From Lycocorax pyrrhopterus obiensis (taxonomy: Eukaryota > Chordata > Aves > Passeriformes > Paradisaeidae): a DNA stretch of 64,000 nucleotides. The translations under genes were made by a program, and so were the position numbers. The notes below the pieces were generated by a model. It was not told where the DNA came from. It did no database searches and saw only the letters and a program-made list of their open reading frames with translations. Below, piece after piece: positions 12,001-27,000 of the stretch; within the stretch, counting starts at the first letter, position 1, and each line of letters starts with the position of its first letter. Location: contig JACSVZ010000007.1 in assembly GCA_014706295.1 (NCBI GenBank), positions 54,946,975 to 55,010,974 of the forward strand. The letters are read 5' to 3'.

Positions 12001-15000
12001 CATTGGAAGGGAATATGTGTTTTAATGTGCGGTCCATCACATTGATCCAAACTCGGTCTTTAGATCTTCCAAACATGCTGTCGCCGAAAGTGTCTTTTCA
12101 TTTGGCATAGGGCATGGCTGTGCACTTCACATCTTCCACTTTTTATCCCTTTTCATGCTGATAGATATTTTAGAGAAAACTCTTGTCTTTAAATTCAGAG
12201 ACAGTAATGTGAAACTATTCAGCCTTTTTTAGCACTTTGCTCTGCCTACTGAGAAGAGCAATAATTTGATCGAACTGAGTTGGTGAGAAGTTTGCCCTTG
12301 ATGCTGATTATCCAGTTGGTTTCAGTGGCAGGAATCCCTACAGGCCCTGTCATCTTTTCTGTTAGAAAACATTTTTCTGTTAGAGGTTCCTGAAAATTTT
12401 TTCATTTTCCTCTATAGTTCCATTTCAGTCTCTCAAAATTGTCACTGAAAAATTTTATTCCCTTTATATCGTTCTCTGCAGTTGTTTCTGCAGATGACAG
12501 TTTTTTAGTATTGTATGAACTTGAGAGAGGCCTGTGTTTGAGAGAGTGGGGGAGTGTCCCTTTGGTTTTTTTTTATGTTGAAGAAGGGTGAACTCTTGAT
12601 CTCACTTGCTGGCCTTTAGCAGAGTGGAATGGGCTATTCAGTTAGAATTTATATATTAAGCCCAGTGTTTCCTACTTCATCCCTTTTCAGCCGCTTTTGA
12701 AAAACTGTAGAGGAAGGCAGCTTTGATGTGGCAAATTCTTTTAGAAAATGTGAGGTTCTCCTCCCATCCTCCCTGGATTCATGAAACAAAAGAGTACAAG
12801 GATCCCTATTTAAGAGAGGGAACAAAGCATTTTTAACTCAGGGTGATATGAAGTACATGTGAGCTGTTTGTTTCCTGGTTTGAATGTTGCAGACCTCAGA
12901 AGTCACAGGTAATTCAACATTACATCAGCTAGCAGGAGTTAGTTGAGTGATTCTGATGTACTGAGGACAAGATCCACCTGCTGAACTATCTGAACTATTA
13001 AACTATGCTGGATTTTCTGGCAGACAGCTGCTGCAGATTATTATTTTTAGATCACAGAGCAAACACTGGATTGTTCTGAGGTTGATCTGACTGGGATAGG
13101 GTTGTTGAAAGAAAACGTGAGACTTAAGAGTGGCTCTATTGGGTCAGACCAAACAGTGTAGTTTCCATAGTGACTAGTAACAGTTTTTGGTATCATATAG
13201 TGGGTCTTTGGACATATCCATGCTGTACAAGTGGTTTTGGACTGCTTGTTCTTGAACTGTCTTCTTTGATTACCCTCTGTTCTGATGTGTTCCTCTGCCA
13301 TGTTGGTGGTATGTGCTTGTTGAATTTCTGTTTTAGGAGTAAATCGAGCTCTTGGTTCAGTTATGTGATCCTTCAGGCACTCCGTTAAGAATCTGTTATT
13401 TCTTTCCACTTTGGAAGGATTCCATGCAGATTAGAGTCCAGATTACAAAGATTGTCTAGAAGAAGGGGTAGTTTAATATTCCTTGCCTGTAACTGCAGAT
13501 TTAGATAGGATTTTGTTTTGATAGCCTTCATGGGAGGTTACATTTAGCCTATTAGCCTGACATAGGTAAGCCACTCTCTGTTGAGCCGTAAGGCAGTCCA
13601 TGCTGTAGCGGGACAGGTTTCATATATTTGCAGAATTACATCCTTTCAAATTTCTCCTTTCAGGATCATGTTAGAAAACTTCATGGTTTAGCCTGCCCTC
13701 TCCATGTGTTCCTTGTGCTTTACATGTGCTTTGGAGCTGAGCACAGTGGTGCAATGCCCACTTCATTAGTTTGCCTTCCTGTCGTTTTGTAAGGGGGATG
13801 CTCTTGTGTTTTATGGCATTTCTGGTTAGGGTGGTGATACCTTTATCACGAGTACTGTATGTTTTTGGTTGAACTTTACAGTGTTGCCTGCCCTCGGCAT
13901 CTAGCCTGAGCCCTTCTCTTACAGGTGCTTACCTTTCTCCACGTGCTAGCTAGGGTACCTTAAGCATTTAGTTTGATTGTCTTATATAGACTTAGGTCAC
14001 ATACCTGTAGTAACCAGAATTAGACCATTTAGCATGAAGAGGAAGTGGAGATTCCCATGTAGCAGGACAATTTGTGTTAAAATTAATGCTTTACATTTGC
14101 TGTACATTTTTTTTAACAGATAATCTTGATGTCTGCTTCCATCAACTCTAAAGAATTAGCTGATTACTTTGCACTTCCAGTTCATGATGGTCTGAATCCA
14201 GTCTGTGTATTTAAGGTGGAAGGCAGGCCTTTTGCAGTTGAAGAATATTATCTTGATGACTTGAAGGAAATTTTTGATTTCCAGGTATTGTAAATATAAT
14301 TTCATTTCTTTGGACATAATAAGAAATTGGAACACTCAATTGAAAACTGTGTAATAAAATGACATATAACCACTTTATATTGCAATTCTAGGTAAGAATT
14401 AATTGATGATGATGTAACAGGGGTCTTCTTTCGAGCAAATTGGTTCCCTTCATGTAACAGAAATGTTTCAATAGTATGAGGCATTTTGTTTGATAGTTTG
14501 CATTCAAGATGAATGATGTTAAAGTGTGTGCAGAAAGTAACAAAAGATTTAGAGATCTCTTTGAATATAGCTGACAAAATCAGGGAATATTTCCTTGGTT
14601 GGTTCATGTTGTTGTTATGCATCAAAGGCAGAAAGTGCTATGAAAGAAGAGAAAACAAGAATTTATGATTAGAACTCTGATGTTGTCAAGTTGGCTTCTC
14701 TATCACCTGAGACTTTCCTATTTTTCTTCTTTTTTTAAATTTTTTTTAATAGTGCCAGAGATGTTATGTAGTAGTTTTGAACCTATTTCTGTTGTAACCA
14801 TGTAGGCCACCATGGCAAATGTGTAATTTTGAGTAATGAAAATGTGTTAGAATAACAGATACCTCTCAGATCCCTGGTGTGCTGTGCTGGAGTACTTCTT
14901 CTCTGATGCCTGAGGAGGGGGGTAGATACTGGCTGAAGATGTGTTTGCTTTATCAATCTTTAGCTTATAAGCTGCACTGAATGTATTTTGTATATTTTTG

Positions 15001-18000
15001 TTTGTAGAGCTCCTGACATTATAGCAAGTGTTTATGTAGACATCAGATAATGAAGGAATGGATGTAAATATGAGTTAATCTGTTTTCTGTGGTTTTATAA
15101 TAGGAGTTTGTTTTACATTTGAAAAACAGCTGTGTAGGAATTCACTTGAGTGAACTCTTTCAGTATTGTGGTTCAAGGCAAAATAAACAGGTTAAAGCAG
15201 AGTAGAACAAATGCACTCAGGCCTGTATTATGATACCCAGTCTAAAAATAACTGGGACGTGGGTGTAATTATTGGTCAGTTTTGATAATTCAGAACACTA
15301 TTAGAATGTTATTACAATGAAGAAGATGGGGGATGCACTTAAAAAGCAGCAGTGGGTGAACACACTGTTATTATTTAGCTTTCATCCATCAATTCTGCAG
15401 AAAATAAAATAGCAAAATAAAATAGGTAGTTTGAGAAGCCCAGAAGAAAATAATTGCTTCTGCTGTACACAGCACAGGCACGGGTTATGCCTCAACACAG
15501 GCAAGCTGAAATAAAAGTCAGTTAACTGTTGAAGTTTTAATGCACACAAAGAAATAAACTCAGTGCTTATGGCAGTTGACCCATCAGTATTTATACATTA
15601 GTATGGCAGCTCAGACAGATAATATGGAGGAGATTATGTAATACATGGGGTTTTGTAAAAGATTTTTGATGATCACAACAAAAAGATAAGCAGGAAATTG
15701 AATAAGAAGTTTAGTTCAGTCAAGTTGGATTTGTCATAGCTGCACTTGGAGCTGAATGTCAGCTTGCACACCTTTCACCTCAGAGTTCACGAACAAAGGA
15801 ACTGCTTTCAATGCTTAGGCCTTTTTATACATTTTATTTTCTCTGTGTTTTTTATTCAAAGTTTCCATCTGATTCTTTATCTCGTGTTGTCCTATCTATA
15901 GCCATTCTGTTTTTCAGCAGGATGGGGAGAGTATGTTTGTCCAAGATGTTTCTTGTGCCTTAGGGCAACAATAGAAGCACATAAGTGCTCTTGATTTTCT
16001 TTTTTTAATATATATTAAAAAAGGATGAAATTGAATTCTAAAGCACTGATTCTTAGCCTGTGTCTCGTTTCTTACGGTGCTATGTGTGAAGATTATCTCT
16101 AAATACTAGTTACAATAAAAAATTAAAAGGTGGAAGGTCTAAGATGATTTCTATAACATCCTAATAAAATGAAAGTGGAATGTGAATGTTAAGACAGTTA
16201 ATGAGTTAATGCTGCCATATGGAGGCAGGGGCACATCTTTCATCATGCTAAAATCTAAATCAGTTAGATAACTGCCTGAGGTACAGGATTCAGACTTTAG
16301 TTCTTGATGTTTTATTTTCACCTTTAAAAGCCTGTAAGATTCACATAAAAGAACACAGCAGTTAAAAGTAAATGCAGTCTTTGCTCTTTCGAAAAACATA
16401 ATTTTTCTAAGTTTCCTTTTGATTTTAAAATTAATAACTATAAAACCAGATTACATAAATCTTAAACTCATTTATTAAAGCATCTCAGTCAAAATCAGTT
16501 TAGTTCTATGTAACTGTCTCTGGGCTATGAGGTGTGCACTTTTTTCCCTTTTCAAAAAATCTTAAAATCATTCAATGTTACTTTATAAATGTAGAATTCT
16601 TCTATGAATCCTGCAGAGCTCTTGGCTTTAATGCATCACTCATTTCTGCATGTGATAATGTTTTAAAACTGTGCTTGAAAATAAAAATTTTGGGGGGTCA
16701 TTTTGACTTGAATAATTTGTCAATTCATTGATGCCATTGTGATTTGGAAGATGAATAAAAGTGCCAGTCATTATTTTTTCTTCTGTATGTCTGTTTGCAG
16801 TAAACCCTCTGCTGTGGCTAGACAGACATCTAGCTGAATCAAAGATAAAGCTTTCTACTTGAATTACTTCATTTGTAGGAAAGAATAAAAATAAGAGAGG
16901 AAGAAGGGAGAAACATTTTTCAGTGTAGCACTGGCTTACCCTTGCTCAGATACTGGGTCATTTGTAGTTGTGCTGTTTAATTTGTGAGCATAGGGTTACA
17001 AAAAGTAGTTTATTTTTCTTTTGGTGTAATGGACTTTGTAAGCACGTTGTTCTGGATGTTTAACAGAATTGTGATTCTGTCCTACCAGCAACCTCTAAGC
17101 CCCAAGAATCATTGAAACACAGGTTTCATGAAAAATGCGTGAAGGCTCAATCTATAGGCAATTTTAAAGCTGCTTGTGTAAATGCTCGCCTGTTGTTCTG
17201 GATGGTGTTGGAGATATGAAATGCAAATTTAAAAAATGAAGCAAAGTGCAAAAATGCAAGCCCTTTTTGGCTTACAAGGGTGAAAACTCTTTCATATCCA
17301 TAGAACTGGAGTCAGAGTCCTGATGGAAGGTAGTGAGCTGCTGTCAAAGGCTGTTCTGATTATGTTTTATTATTTCAGTCACATTTGACTGGGCTTTTGG
17401 ATTTGCTGTTTGTCACATTGTTATCTTTTATTAGGAGCGATGTGGAAGCCTTGTCATGTTAAAGAATACTAAAGGTACAATCAGTAGCAAAATTGAAAAG
17501 ACAAATTTGACAGTTATTTAAGCAGGGATAATACAAAAAAATCTTATGTTCAAGCAGCCCAGAAGAGATAACTTTCTTAGATTTTTCACATACATTGGGA
17601 CAAAAATAACTGTGAAGAAAACAATCAAGTATTTTTGAGGTTTCTCATGGGCTAATGAAACTGAGAACTGAGGTTGCAGTAGCAAATGCTGATCTAAATC
17701 AGTGTTGCCAGACTGGTGCTAGGAGCAGTGCTTTTGTGGTTGTTATGAGCTCCTTTACAGAGGAAAACTGGTAGAAAAAGAACTGATTTCATTTTAGTAG
17801 TTCAGGTAGTTCAGTTGTCTGTATTTTAGCTCTCTGAAACACTTGGTCCAGTAAAGAGTTTGCGCTACAATGAGGAGAAACTCTGAGAATGAAAGGTGAG
17901 CAATGATTAAAAGCCATTTTGCCTACCAGGGAAAAATGCGTGATACTATAGACCTTTTTCAAAGCAGGTGTAGTTTATTAAGACTTTTATTGTAAAACTG

Positions 18001-21000
18001 GAAAGTGATTAAGTTACTGTCTTTGCTCTGAATACTTGATAGTTTGTGTTCTTAAATACTAAAGCCTTGAGTTTGTACAGAATGCTAGGAAACAGTGCAG
18101 ACAGAATCATCATGGTTCTGTTGAGCACAACAGAAGAGTAATTCTTTGACAGGGTGTGACCAAAACCACAAGACCCATTAAATGCAAAAGCAATTTAAAT
18201 AAGAGAGAGGTACATGATTTATGTGCAGGCAGGTAGAGAGATCTGTGTAAGAGTAGCTGTGAGAAGCACTGCACCGTCCTTACACAAATTCCTCCTTGTC
18301 ATCCTGTTCCCATTGGTTGTGATCAGTCCCATGTGCTTGACACTTCAGGATGAGTATGTCCTGCAAACAAGTAGAGGGTGGCTTAGTGCTGAAGTAGGTA
18401 AATACCAGAAGTATTTCTTTAGCATTAAAATGGTAGGATGCTCGAAGAAAAATGTCTTTTTAGAAGGTAATGAGTATATCAGATGACATTACTTCTTTGT
18501 ACAAGCTTCTGTACTGGAACAGTTTTAATTGCAAGCCCTTGACAAATTGAAATACGTATGTGAACTTCAGTCTTTTAGCCTGTTACACTGTGTTAACCTC
18601 ATTACCTTCTTCTCCAAACAGCTTCATCCTCAGAGCCTTGGGGAACCAGTGATAGAGCAGAAAATGTATCAAGTCGCAGTGTCTCTGATTCAGTCATTTG
18701 ATGAGTTAGAAAAGAGGAGCAATAGGTAAGATGTAGTTCAAGATCTGGAATCAGTGGCTCTTGGGGAAATGAGAAGCTAATTAAGCAACAGCAGCAGCCC
18801 ATGATTGTTAGTGGAAACTTAATTTTACTTGCATCTCTGCCTTTATTTTATATATTTGTTTGATTTGTATCCTCTGTTCTTGAAGTGCACTTCATGCCCT
18901 GGTGCATGAGTGACTATTGGAGGCAGCCGTGTCATATGGAAACTATATTCTTTGCTGTAGACCAGAGCTGAGCTGGTTTAAGCTGCTGTAAACCAGAGCT
19001 ACTGTTTTATATTATAACCTAAAAGACACATTATTTCATGGAAAAAAAGGATAAAATCTAGGCATTAATTTTCCCTGGCTGTTTAATGCCTTTGTGTCAT
19101 TTGAAATAAGTAAATACTGGATTTTGCTGCTCTGTGTTTTGTAAATTGATGTTTAGTACCTGAAAATGTAACAAAGTTGCTTCTACAACTTTTGTCTAAC
19201 AGTGAGTAACCTAATTATGACTAGCTCCATTGCAGAATGAGTATAGTTTTTTTCTTCAAAACTATGACAAAATGAAACAAACCTAATGCTCTGGTTCCAG
19301 TGTTTATATACTGAGTTTTTCAGAAGGCATAGTTGCAAATAATGGGTGAAATTTCATTTCTTCAGGAAGTTTAAACAACGTGTGTTACAAAAAGTGCGCA
19401 CTTCTGCTTGTTCTTCCAGGATAAAATAACTTGGGGTAATGAAGCAGACTGAGATTGTAAAACTAATGAAGCTGTGTTTTCTTGTTAGGGGGAAAAAGAA
19501 CTTGAGTGGCACATTGGAACGTGGCAGCGTGCTCGTGTTTTTACCAGGTGACTATATGTCTTAATAACTTTATTTTTAGTTATTTGTCATCTAATGAGCT
19601 TTCTTCTGGCACTTTTTCCAGGGATTTATTAAGCACATATATAAATGAGGTTCATTGGTCTCTTTGGGTGTTTTTTCTTGGAAACTGTTTTAATTGGGAT
19701 AGTAATTGCAAAAGCTGTGAGTCAAAAATTAAGATTTTATATATTTTAAAAATAATAAAATTAATTCTGTAGTTAATCTATAGAAATGCAGTTGCTCAGT
19801 TTTTTAGTGCAATTATTTGTTATCGTAGGAAGTTCCTAGGATTCTTTCAGAGATGTTTCCTTATCTGCATATAGTGCGGTCTTTATTTAGATTGTTGTTG
19901 TAAAAGTTCAAATTCACTTTTTTCTTTCCATGTACATTGGTTGGTGTAGTTGGCATGCTCATAATCACACATGATGACATAGCAATTAATGATTTAAAAA
20001 ACTGGCTATACATAGTTAGAGTCTTCTGTAAAGAGTAAAACCTGAGTTGTCTTGTGGAAAAATTATTGTAGGCTTTTGTTTTGACTGTTGGTCTTATTTG
20101 AACTTGTTAGCTGGATTTTAGAGGCAGTGTAACTAGCCTGCAGAGTAGTTTTCCTGAACATCACAAATCTGTTACCTGGTGGTTTCAAGTATTCTTTTAC
20201 TTCATGAGCTGAAAATTCGTTAGTTGAAAACTTTGAAAAGACTTGGTTATGTTCAGAGTCACCTTGAAGTCCAGAGCAGCTATTTCCTTGGACACAGCGA
20301 AGTCTGTCCCTACCAGGACTTTCTTACTCTGTAAAATGTTTGTGGATGTCGTTTCTCTGCTGTGTTGGGCTCAGGAATAGGCATGCCAGGGCTAGGGCTG
20401 AAAGTACAGCACAGCAGCTCAAAGACACACTGCACTTGCAGAGTAGCTTTCAGTGGTGAGTGTTCCCCATCAGCTGAAAAGTGTTAGAGCTGCCTTTCTT
20501 GGAATCACCTTCTCTATAAAATTAATGAGTAGAAGGAATTATTTCATTGTGTCAATGTAAGGCCCATTCCAGTTTGTGATTAGTAGCGTAGGGAGACCAT
20601 CTCTGTTGCCGCTGGCCTCTGATATTGGTGTTTGTCTGGTGTGTTTTCAGACTTCCTCAGGCCCTCTGAGTCTTCATTTCAGTCTGAAATTACTCTTTAG
20701 CACTTTCAAATCCTAAATCTTTATCTTTCACTGTGAGATTTTTTTGTTTTGGGTTGTTTTGTGGGGGTTGGTTGGTTGGTTGGTTGGTTTGGTTTTGTTT
20801 ACTCTGCTGCTATCCTTGATGGCTTATAACTGCAAGTGATACACTGATTTCTATTTTGTTTAAATACATTTGGTAAATTTGTGGAAACCTGTGCAGGTAG
20901 TGCTTTCTGAATGAGCTCGTACACTCAGGTTTGTGTTTTATTTGTTCAGCGTTTGACCTTGTCTGGTTTTAAACTGGATACTCAAGACTGATCCTGAACA

Positions 21001-24000
21001 CAGGATTAGCAAATGCCACTTGAAGTTTTCCTCACAAATGTTTTTATACAGAACTGGAGAAAAGGGGAGGAGAGCCCTCAGTTTACATGGCGGCTGAGAC
21101 AGAGCTTTGGGTTATTTTTACACATTTAACATCCACATTTAGGATGTTGATTTGAGATGCTTAGATTTTTTGAGTGCTAAGGATTACATAGCATTTTAAA
21201 CATAAAAAATAACACTCCCACTGACTTGTCAAGTTAAGTGTGCAGCAGCAGCCAGAAAGAGCAGTGCTCTGCTGAGGATGCTGTTAACTGATTTTTGCCC
21301 ACTGTCTTTGGGGAACTCAGTGATGAGGCAAAACCTGCTTCCAAAAGGAGCTGCAGCTGTGTCAAGCAGGATGCCATGTTTCCTTGTAATTACCTGTCTT
21401 GTTCACTGCTTTTTTTTTTTTTTTGTAATGCTACCAAGTCATTCTTTATAGATAAATATCCTTCAGTATTCAACTCTCCTTTGTTCCCAGAGCTTGTCTC
21501 TCTGTAGGTAACAGGTGGTAGAAAGTGCTGTGTTACACTGTAATTTTCTTAACGTACATCTTCATAGGAATGAATAGGTTCCAAGTGATCTAATTTTATC
21601 TGTTGTACTTGTGTTGGTCTCTTTTTGTCTGTTCCATATTTTCTTTTGCACTTCTCCATGCCCTGCTCTCCTTATTGTTCTTGTATGTTTGCCAGATAGA
21701 TTTTGTTACTAGTTCCTGTTTCATTGCAGACCTTTGTCTCCTGGTGGGATCCTTGTGTTCTGTAGGTGTCATGGTCAGTCAGCTCTTGTCGTTTCTAAAA
21801 CTGGTCAGCACATACTGCCTGCTGTGTCTAGTCAGTAATTACTAGGCTGATTAGTAATTACTGTTAACAGTGATGATGCAGAGTCTGCTCTGCCAAACAT
21901 GAATCAAACTTCTTTTAGTTGTTTTTAGTCATAAAAACAACCTCCAGGAAAGTCCAGTGTTGGACAGATTTTTGAAAATGGGGCTTTTGGAATTGAAGTC
22001 TCAATAAGAAGTAAACTAAGCTGCTCAGAAGGGTTTGTGTCTGTGGAGGTGTTCAGGAAGATAGAAAAAATCCCTTAGTCATAAGATTTCCCCTGGCAGA
22101 TGTGAAATGCATGCCCCAGAAAATGGGCACTGGAATGGCCAAAGGTGAGATGGCTAAGACAGAAATAGCTTTTTTTTTTTCTTTTTCTTGGCCCTGCTCT
22201 TTGAAAGAACTTGTTTTGGTGGATATACCCAATTTTAGCCTAAAGCAGACAGATTCTCAGCATGTGGTGAGCGTTGTCAGTTGTGAGAAACTGAAACAAG
22301 GAATAATAATGGGATATTGTCAAATGGCCTTTAAATCTGCTGTTGCACTTTCACTTTATTAAGTGTGAAATTAATGCCAAATGGTTCTTGAAAAATTGAC
22401 TCACTGGGTTTCAGTGGCTTGCTACATTTCCTGTTTAACTGTTTTACCATTTTATTATATGGTGTAAAAGAGGTAATAATGACAGGCAATTAATAATTGA
22501 AATAGATGTTTTAGAATTGTTCCTGATGACTAAAATGAAAAATAAACTCATGATTACTTTTTCCCTAGGTTTAGGTGAAATAAGATACATGCACTCATGC
22601 CTCTCAGATAAGTATAAAAGGTAAGTTAGACCACATTTGTTTCAGTTCAGTTAAATCTGAACATGAGTCTTTCAGCTGTATGAGTTCTAAGTACATAAAT
22701 GAGTTCTAAGTACATAATAGGGTTTAGCACAGAAGTGTAATCAACTTCAGTATTCTTGCATCAGTAAATATTTCACTAATGTATTTTCTTTAGGTGGCAG
22801 GTGTACCCACTTCACTCATGTGCGACATTGGAGGAACAAAGTAAAGTATTTTCAGCTACAGTTCCTGGCTACAGAAAAGTAAATATTTTTAAATCATTAC
22901 TTTTTTAAAGTATGTAAAACCTTTTGCTAGAGTAGTAATAGCCAGTAATAATGCATTTAAGTTATATTAGCTGTTCTAACTCAAACCATTTTGTGAGAAC
23001 AAAGCACTTTTGTTTTTCAGTGTGTAAACTGATGGCCCTTCTTACCAAGCTGTTGTTTAAACTGGTATTGAGACCTCAAGAGAAGTGCAGTAACAGGAAG
23101 TTACCCTTAAACTATTGCGTGCTGCTGTTTTTATCCTTCAGAATGGTTTGAGCATGCTGATTCCTGCACCTGCGTGACAGGGGAGTGCTGCTGGTGGCAC
23201 TGAATAGCAAAGTAGTCCCCCAGTACGGGAGACTCTGAACCACCTTGTACCCCACATTTTGGCTGCTGCCTCGGTTTTCTTCATCTGCTATCACTAAGAG
23301 AGTATTGCTGCTAATAGTGTGATGTTTTCGTATGACAAAAGCACAAGGAAATATTTCCATTCTTCCTTGATACTGTCTTATGCTATACTACTTTATTATG
23401 CTTTTTTTGAGGTCATAACAAGAAAATACAAGGGTTTTTGTATTGTATTGCCTTGTGGTATTGCTTTTTTTTTAATATGCAGAGCAGAAATGCTGTGTTG
23501 CCATTACATTTGTATTTTTTCATAGCAAGTTGGATTTTTCATGTAGAAACATTAATGTGGGTAATTTTTTGTTTATGCATTCACTGCTTATTTTTTGCTT
23601 CAAAACTCAGGTTATTTTAGCTACCAACGTAGCTGAGAGCTCTGTAACAGTTCCTGATGTTAAGTATGGTAAGTTGTCTAAATCTTGTGATTCAATATAC
23701 ACTGTATTTGTAATATTTTCCATACTTATGCTAGGTTAGGTCTCCATGATGTGTCACTGTTCAAAGCACTGCTGTTGTAGTGTTGAATTCTTTCTTTCAC
23801 AACAGAGAAATCTGAATATATGAACAAATACAGCTACTGAGTGGGATGTTGGTTTAAATCTTCACTAAGGGGTAATTTTAAATGCAGTAACAAGCAGAGC
23901 CAGACCTGATGTCACAAGTTAAGCTTTTTAATCACATTCTGACTATGTTTTGAAATAATTGCATCAGTTTAAGCAAATCTTGATACAGTGTTTCTAAATG

Positions 24001-27000
24001 CAGAAATTACTGCCTTTTAATGATTGTCATCTACAATGATTTATTATATTTATGGTAAAATCTACTAGCACTTTGGTATTCAGAATATTCTGGGTCTGGT
24101 TGTTTATAAATCTGATGTTCTCTTTATTGCTATCCAAGTTATTCAGACTTTACTTTTCTGATGATACAGATTATTTTTGTGTATTTCTTTCCACTGCCAT
24201 GAGGATTTTATTTTTCTTCCTTGCAGTGATAGATTTCTGCTTGACTAAGATTTTGTTTTGCGATAAGGAAACTAATTACCAAAGTCTGAGACTTTGCTGG
24301 GCATCTAAAACGAACTGTAATCAAAGAAAAGGTAAGATTACAATAGGTAATGCAAAGGAATTTTAGAAGCTGACGTTCAAGAAAAATTCTTTGTTGCTTT
24401 TTATTGTATTAATAGTAAAAAGAACAGATTATTTTGGCCATTAATACTTGATAAGTCTTCACCATGTCAGGATATAAAAATGTGATTAAACAACTATGAG
24501 TGAATTTTTTTTTTCTCAAGTATATTTTCAGAGGAGTGTTTTGTATTTTACTGAAAAGTATAAAAATTCGCAGACCATGGATTCTTTGTTATTTAATAGC
24601 AATTTTTTTGTCACAGGCCATTTTAAAAAGGAGAGATAAGTGCTGCTAGGTATTTATTAACTGCTTGTGAGTTTCAGCAGTAAAAAAACCTTTCATGTGT
24701 TTATGTCACTCTTAAATGAGTTGAAATATTCACAGCAGTGTTTCTAATTTACACCAGTGTTCACGGCACAAGGATCAATAAGTTTTACTCTTGGCTTTTC
24801 AAGTAAGACAGTCTGCTTAAATATCTAAATCTTTCTAGTTTCAGTCAAAAATAGTAGTAAATAAATTAATAGCAGTGACATCTTCACATATAAAAATACT
24901 GTTATTTTAAGTATTATGAGGTCTTCACAATTACAGCCAGCTGCCAGGTGCCCACCAAACTGCTCTATCACTCTCCTCTCCTCAAACTGGACAGGGGGAG
25001 AAAAATGGTGACAGAAGGCTCAAGGTTTGAGATGAAGACAGGGAGATCACTTAGCAATTGCCGTCACAGGCAAAACAGACTCAGCTTGGGGAAATTAGTT
25101 TAATTTTATTACCAAACAAATCAGTCTGGGGTAATGAGAAATAAAGCCAAGTTTTAAACACCTTCCCCCCACTCCTTTCCGGGCTTGGATTCACTCCCAG
25201 CTTCTCTACCTCCTCCTCCCTAGTGGTACAGGGGGGTGGAAAATGGGGATTGTGATCGGTTCATCACACGTTCTCTCTGCTGCTGCTTCCTCCTCACACT
25301 CTTGCATTGTCAGATATGGGTGAAGTTTCCAGCAGCTTCTCACAGAAGCCACCCCTATAGCCACCCCCTTTCAAGACCTCACTGTGAACCCCAGTATACA
25401 GATTTATGTCCATTTGGTTCAGGGTCACCATAAGTCACAACAACCAGCCAATGTACAACCAGTAGAAGTAGCATTTTGTGGAGAAGACTGCGACTCGTTA
25501 TGCATGTGACTTTAAAATATGGCCTGATTCTCTAGTGGAGTATCCCACAGAGAGGAGTACCCTTTAGTTGGTTGGAGTGAATGGTTTTTGGATTTGTGAA
25601 GATAGACTTCTGAATCATTGTGTTTTCTGTAAACAGTAGATCATAAAGATGTTTTGCTGTTTATCATTGTATCTTAAAAGTTGTTTATATTGAAGATTAT
25701 TTTCTAGCTATAGAGTCAAATAGGAAATGCCTGTTCAACTGAGAAAAATGGCAGTTGATTTGAGGGCAGTAATGCGAAAGAGGTATTTGAGTGAAATACT
25801 TACGTAAGTCTTTTGTTAGTTACTGCTCCTGTGAAAGCAAAATGTTTTTGTCCTACCCTTATGTGTCTGCTGGGCCTGTCTGCCGCAAGAGAGCAGAGCA
25901 CAGCTCAGCCTGCAGCATCAGCTGTCGTGTGCTGCTCAGCTGCCCAGAGGGTTTGTAGATGGATGGGTTTGGAAAAAACCTGGGCACTTTCCAAATTGGT
26001 GATTTGTTCTTTTATGTGAAGGTCGTGCTGGACGTGTTTCCGAAGGCTATTGTTACAGGCTTGTACACAAGGCCTTCTGGGTGGACTGTATTCCAGAGAA
26101 GTCAGAACCTGAGATGCTGGTAAGGCTTTTGGGTTTAGGGTTAGGTTTTCTTAAATGCATGTAGTCTTAGCAGAGAAGCTTTGCTTTACTTTCCCTGAAG
26201 ACAGTTGGAATAGTTATAGCAGTAAAATTGATGTGGAGTAGAAATAAGCAATCTACTCAAAAGAAAAAAAACCCTAGTTGTACAGCAACTAATTTTGGAT
26301 TTTGCTAAATCATAAACTTTAATGTATTTTTTCATATAAAACACTTTGTCACACTTCCCATGGAGGGGAAGTAACAATAATCTTGTCTTCCCTTCAGCAT
26401 TGTCCACTGGGAGCTACAGTCTTAAAATTAAAGAAGCTCGATATAGGAGAACCAAAAGCCTTGCTGGCAACAGCTCTTTCTCCACCCAGTGTAGGTGACA
26501 TTGAACGTACAATAGTTCAGCTGAAAGAGGTAGGCTTCCTTTTAATGTTGTTAAAGTCAAGGTAATAGGAATGTACTGCAGAAGTGGTTTTCTATGTATT
26601 TAAAGTAGTAGTAACCTTAACTGGAACCTCGAATATAAACTGTGTCTAGACAGTCTCTCACGCTTTGGTCTTTTGTTGGGTTACCATCCTCTTGAGCATA
26701 ATTTCTGTAGTTACATCTTTAAAAAAGATCATAATTTCATCAGAGAGTAATGATACACTTTGAGGACTAGCATCTGTGGTGAGAAAGAATAGAAAAATAG
26801 ACAAAAAAATAACTTGAACTCTGTAAGCGACACTGTTTATGACTAAGTAATAAATCACACTCCTACACTGTATTATGTATAGAGGTCAGCCTGAAGATAC
26901 CCTTCTCACCTGTACAAGGAAGATGGTGACTTTGATTTTCAATTATGAAGTTGATAAGGGGTAGAATCTTCATTGCATTAAAGTTTTTTCTTTCCAAAGT

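Noticed and set aside
13125..13200. Possible old amniote repeat (TATTGGGTCAGACC)
   Set aside because: Only a short phrase matches what I remember, and the following sequence diverges, so no family call is justified.
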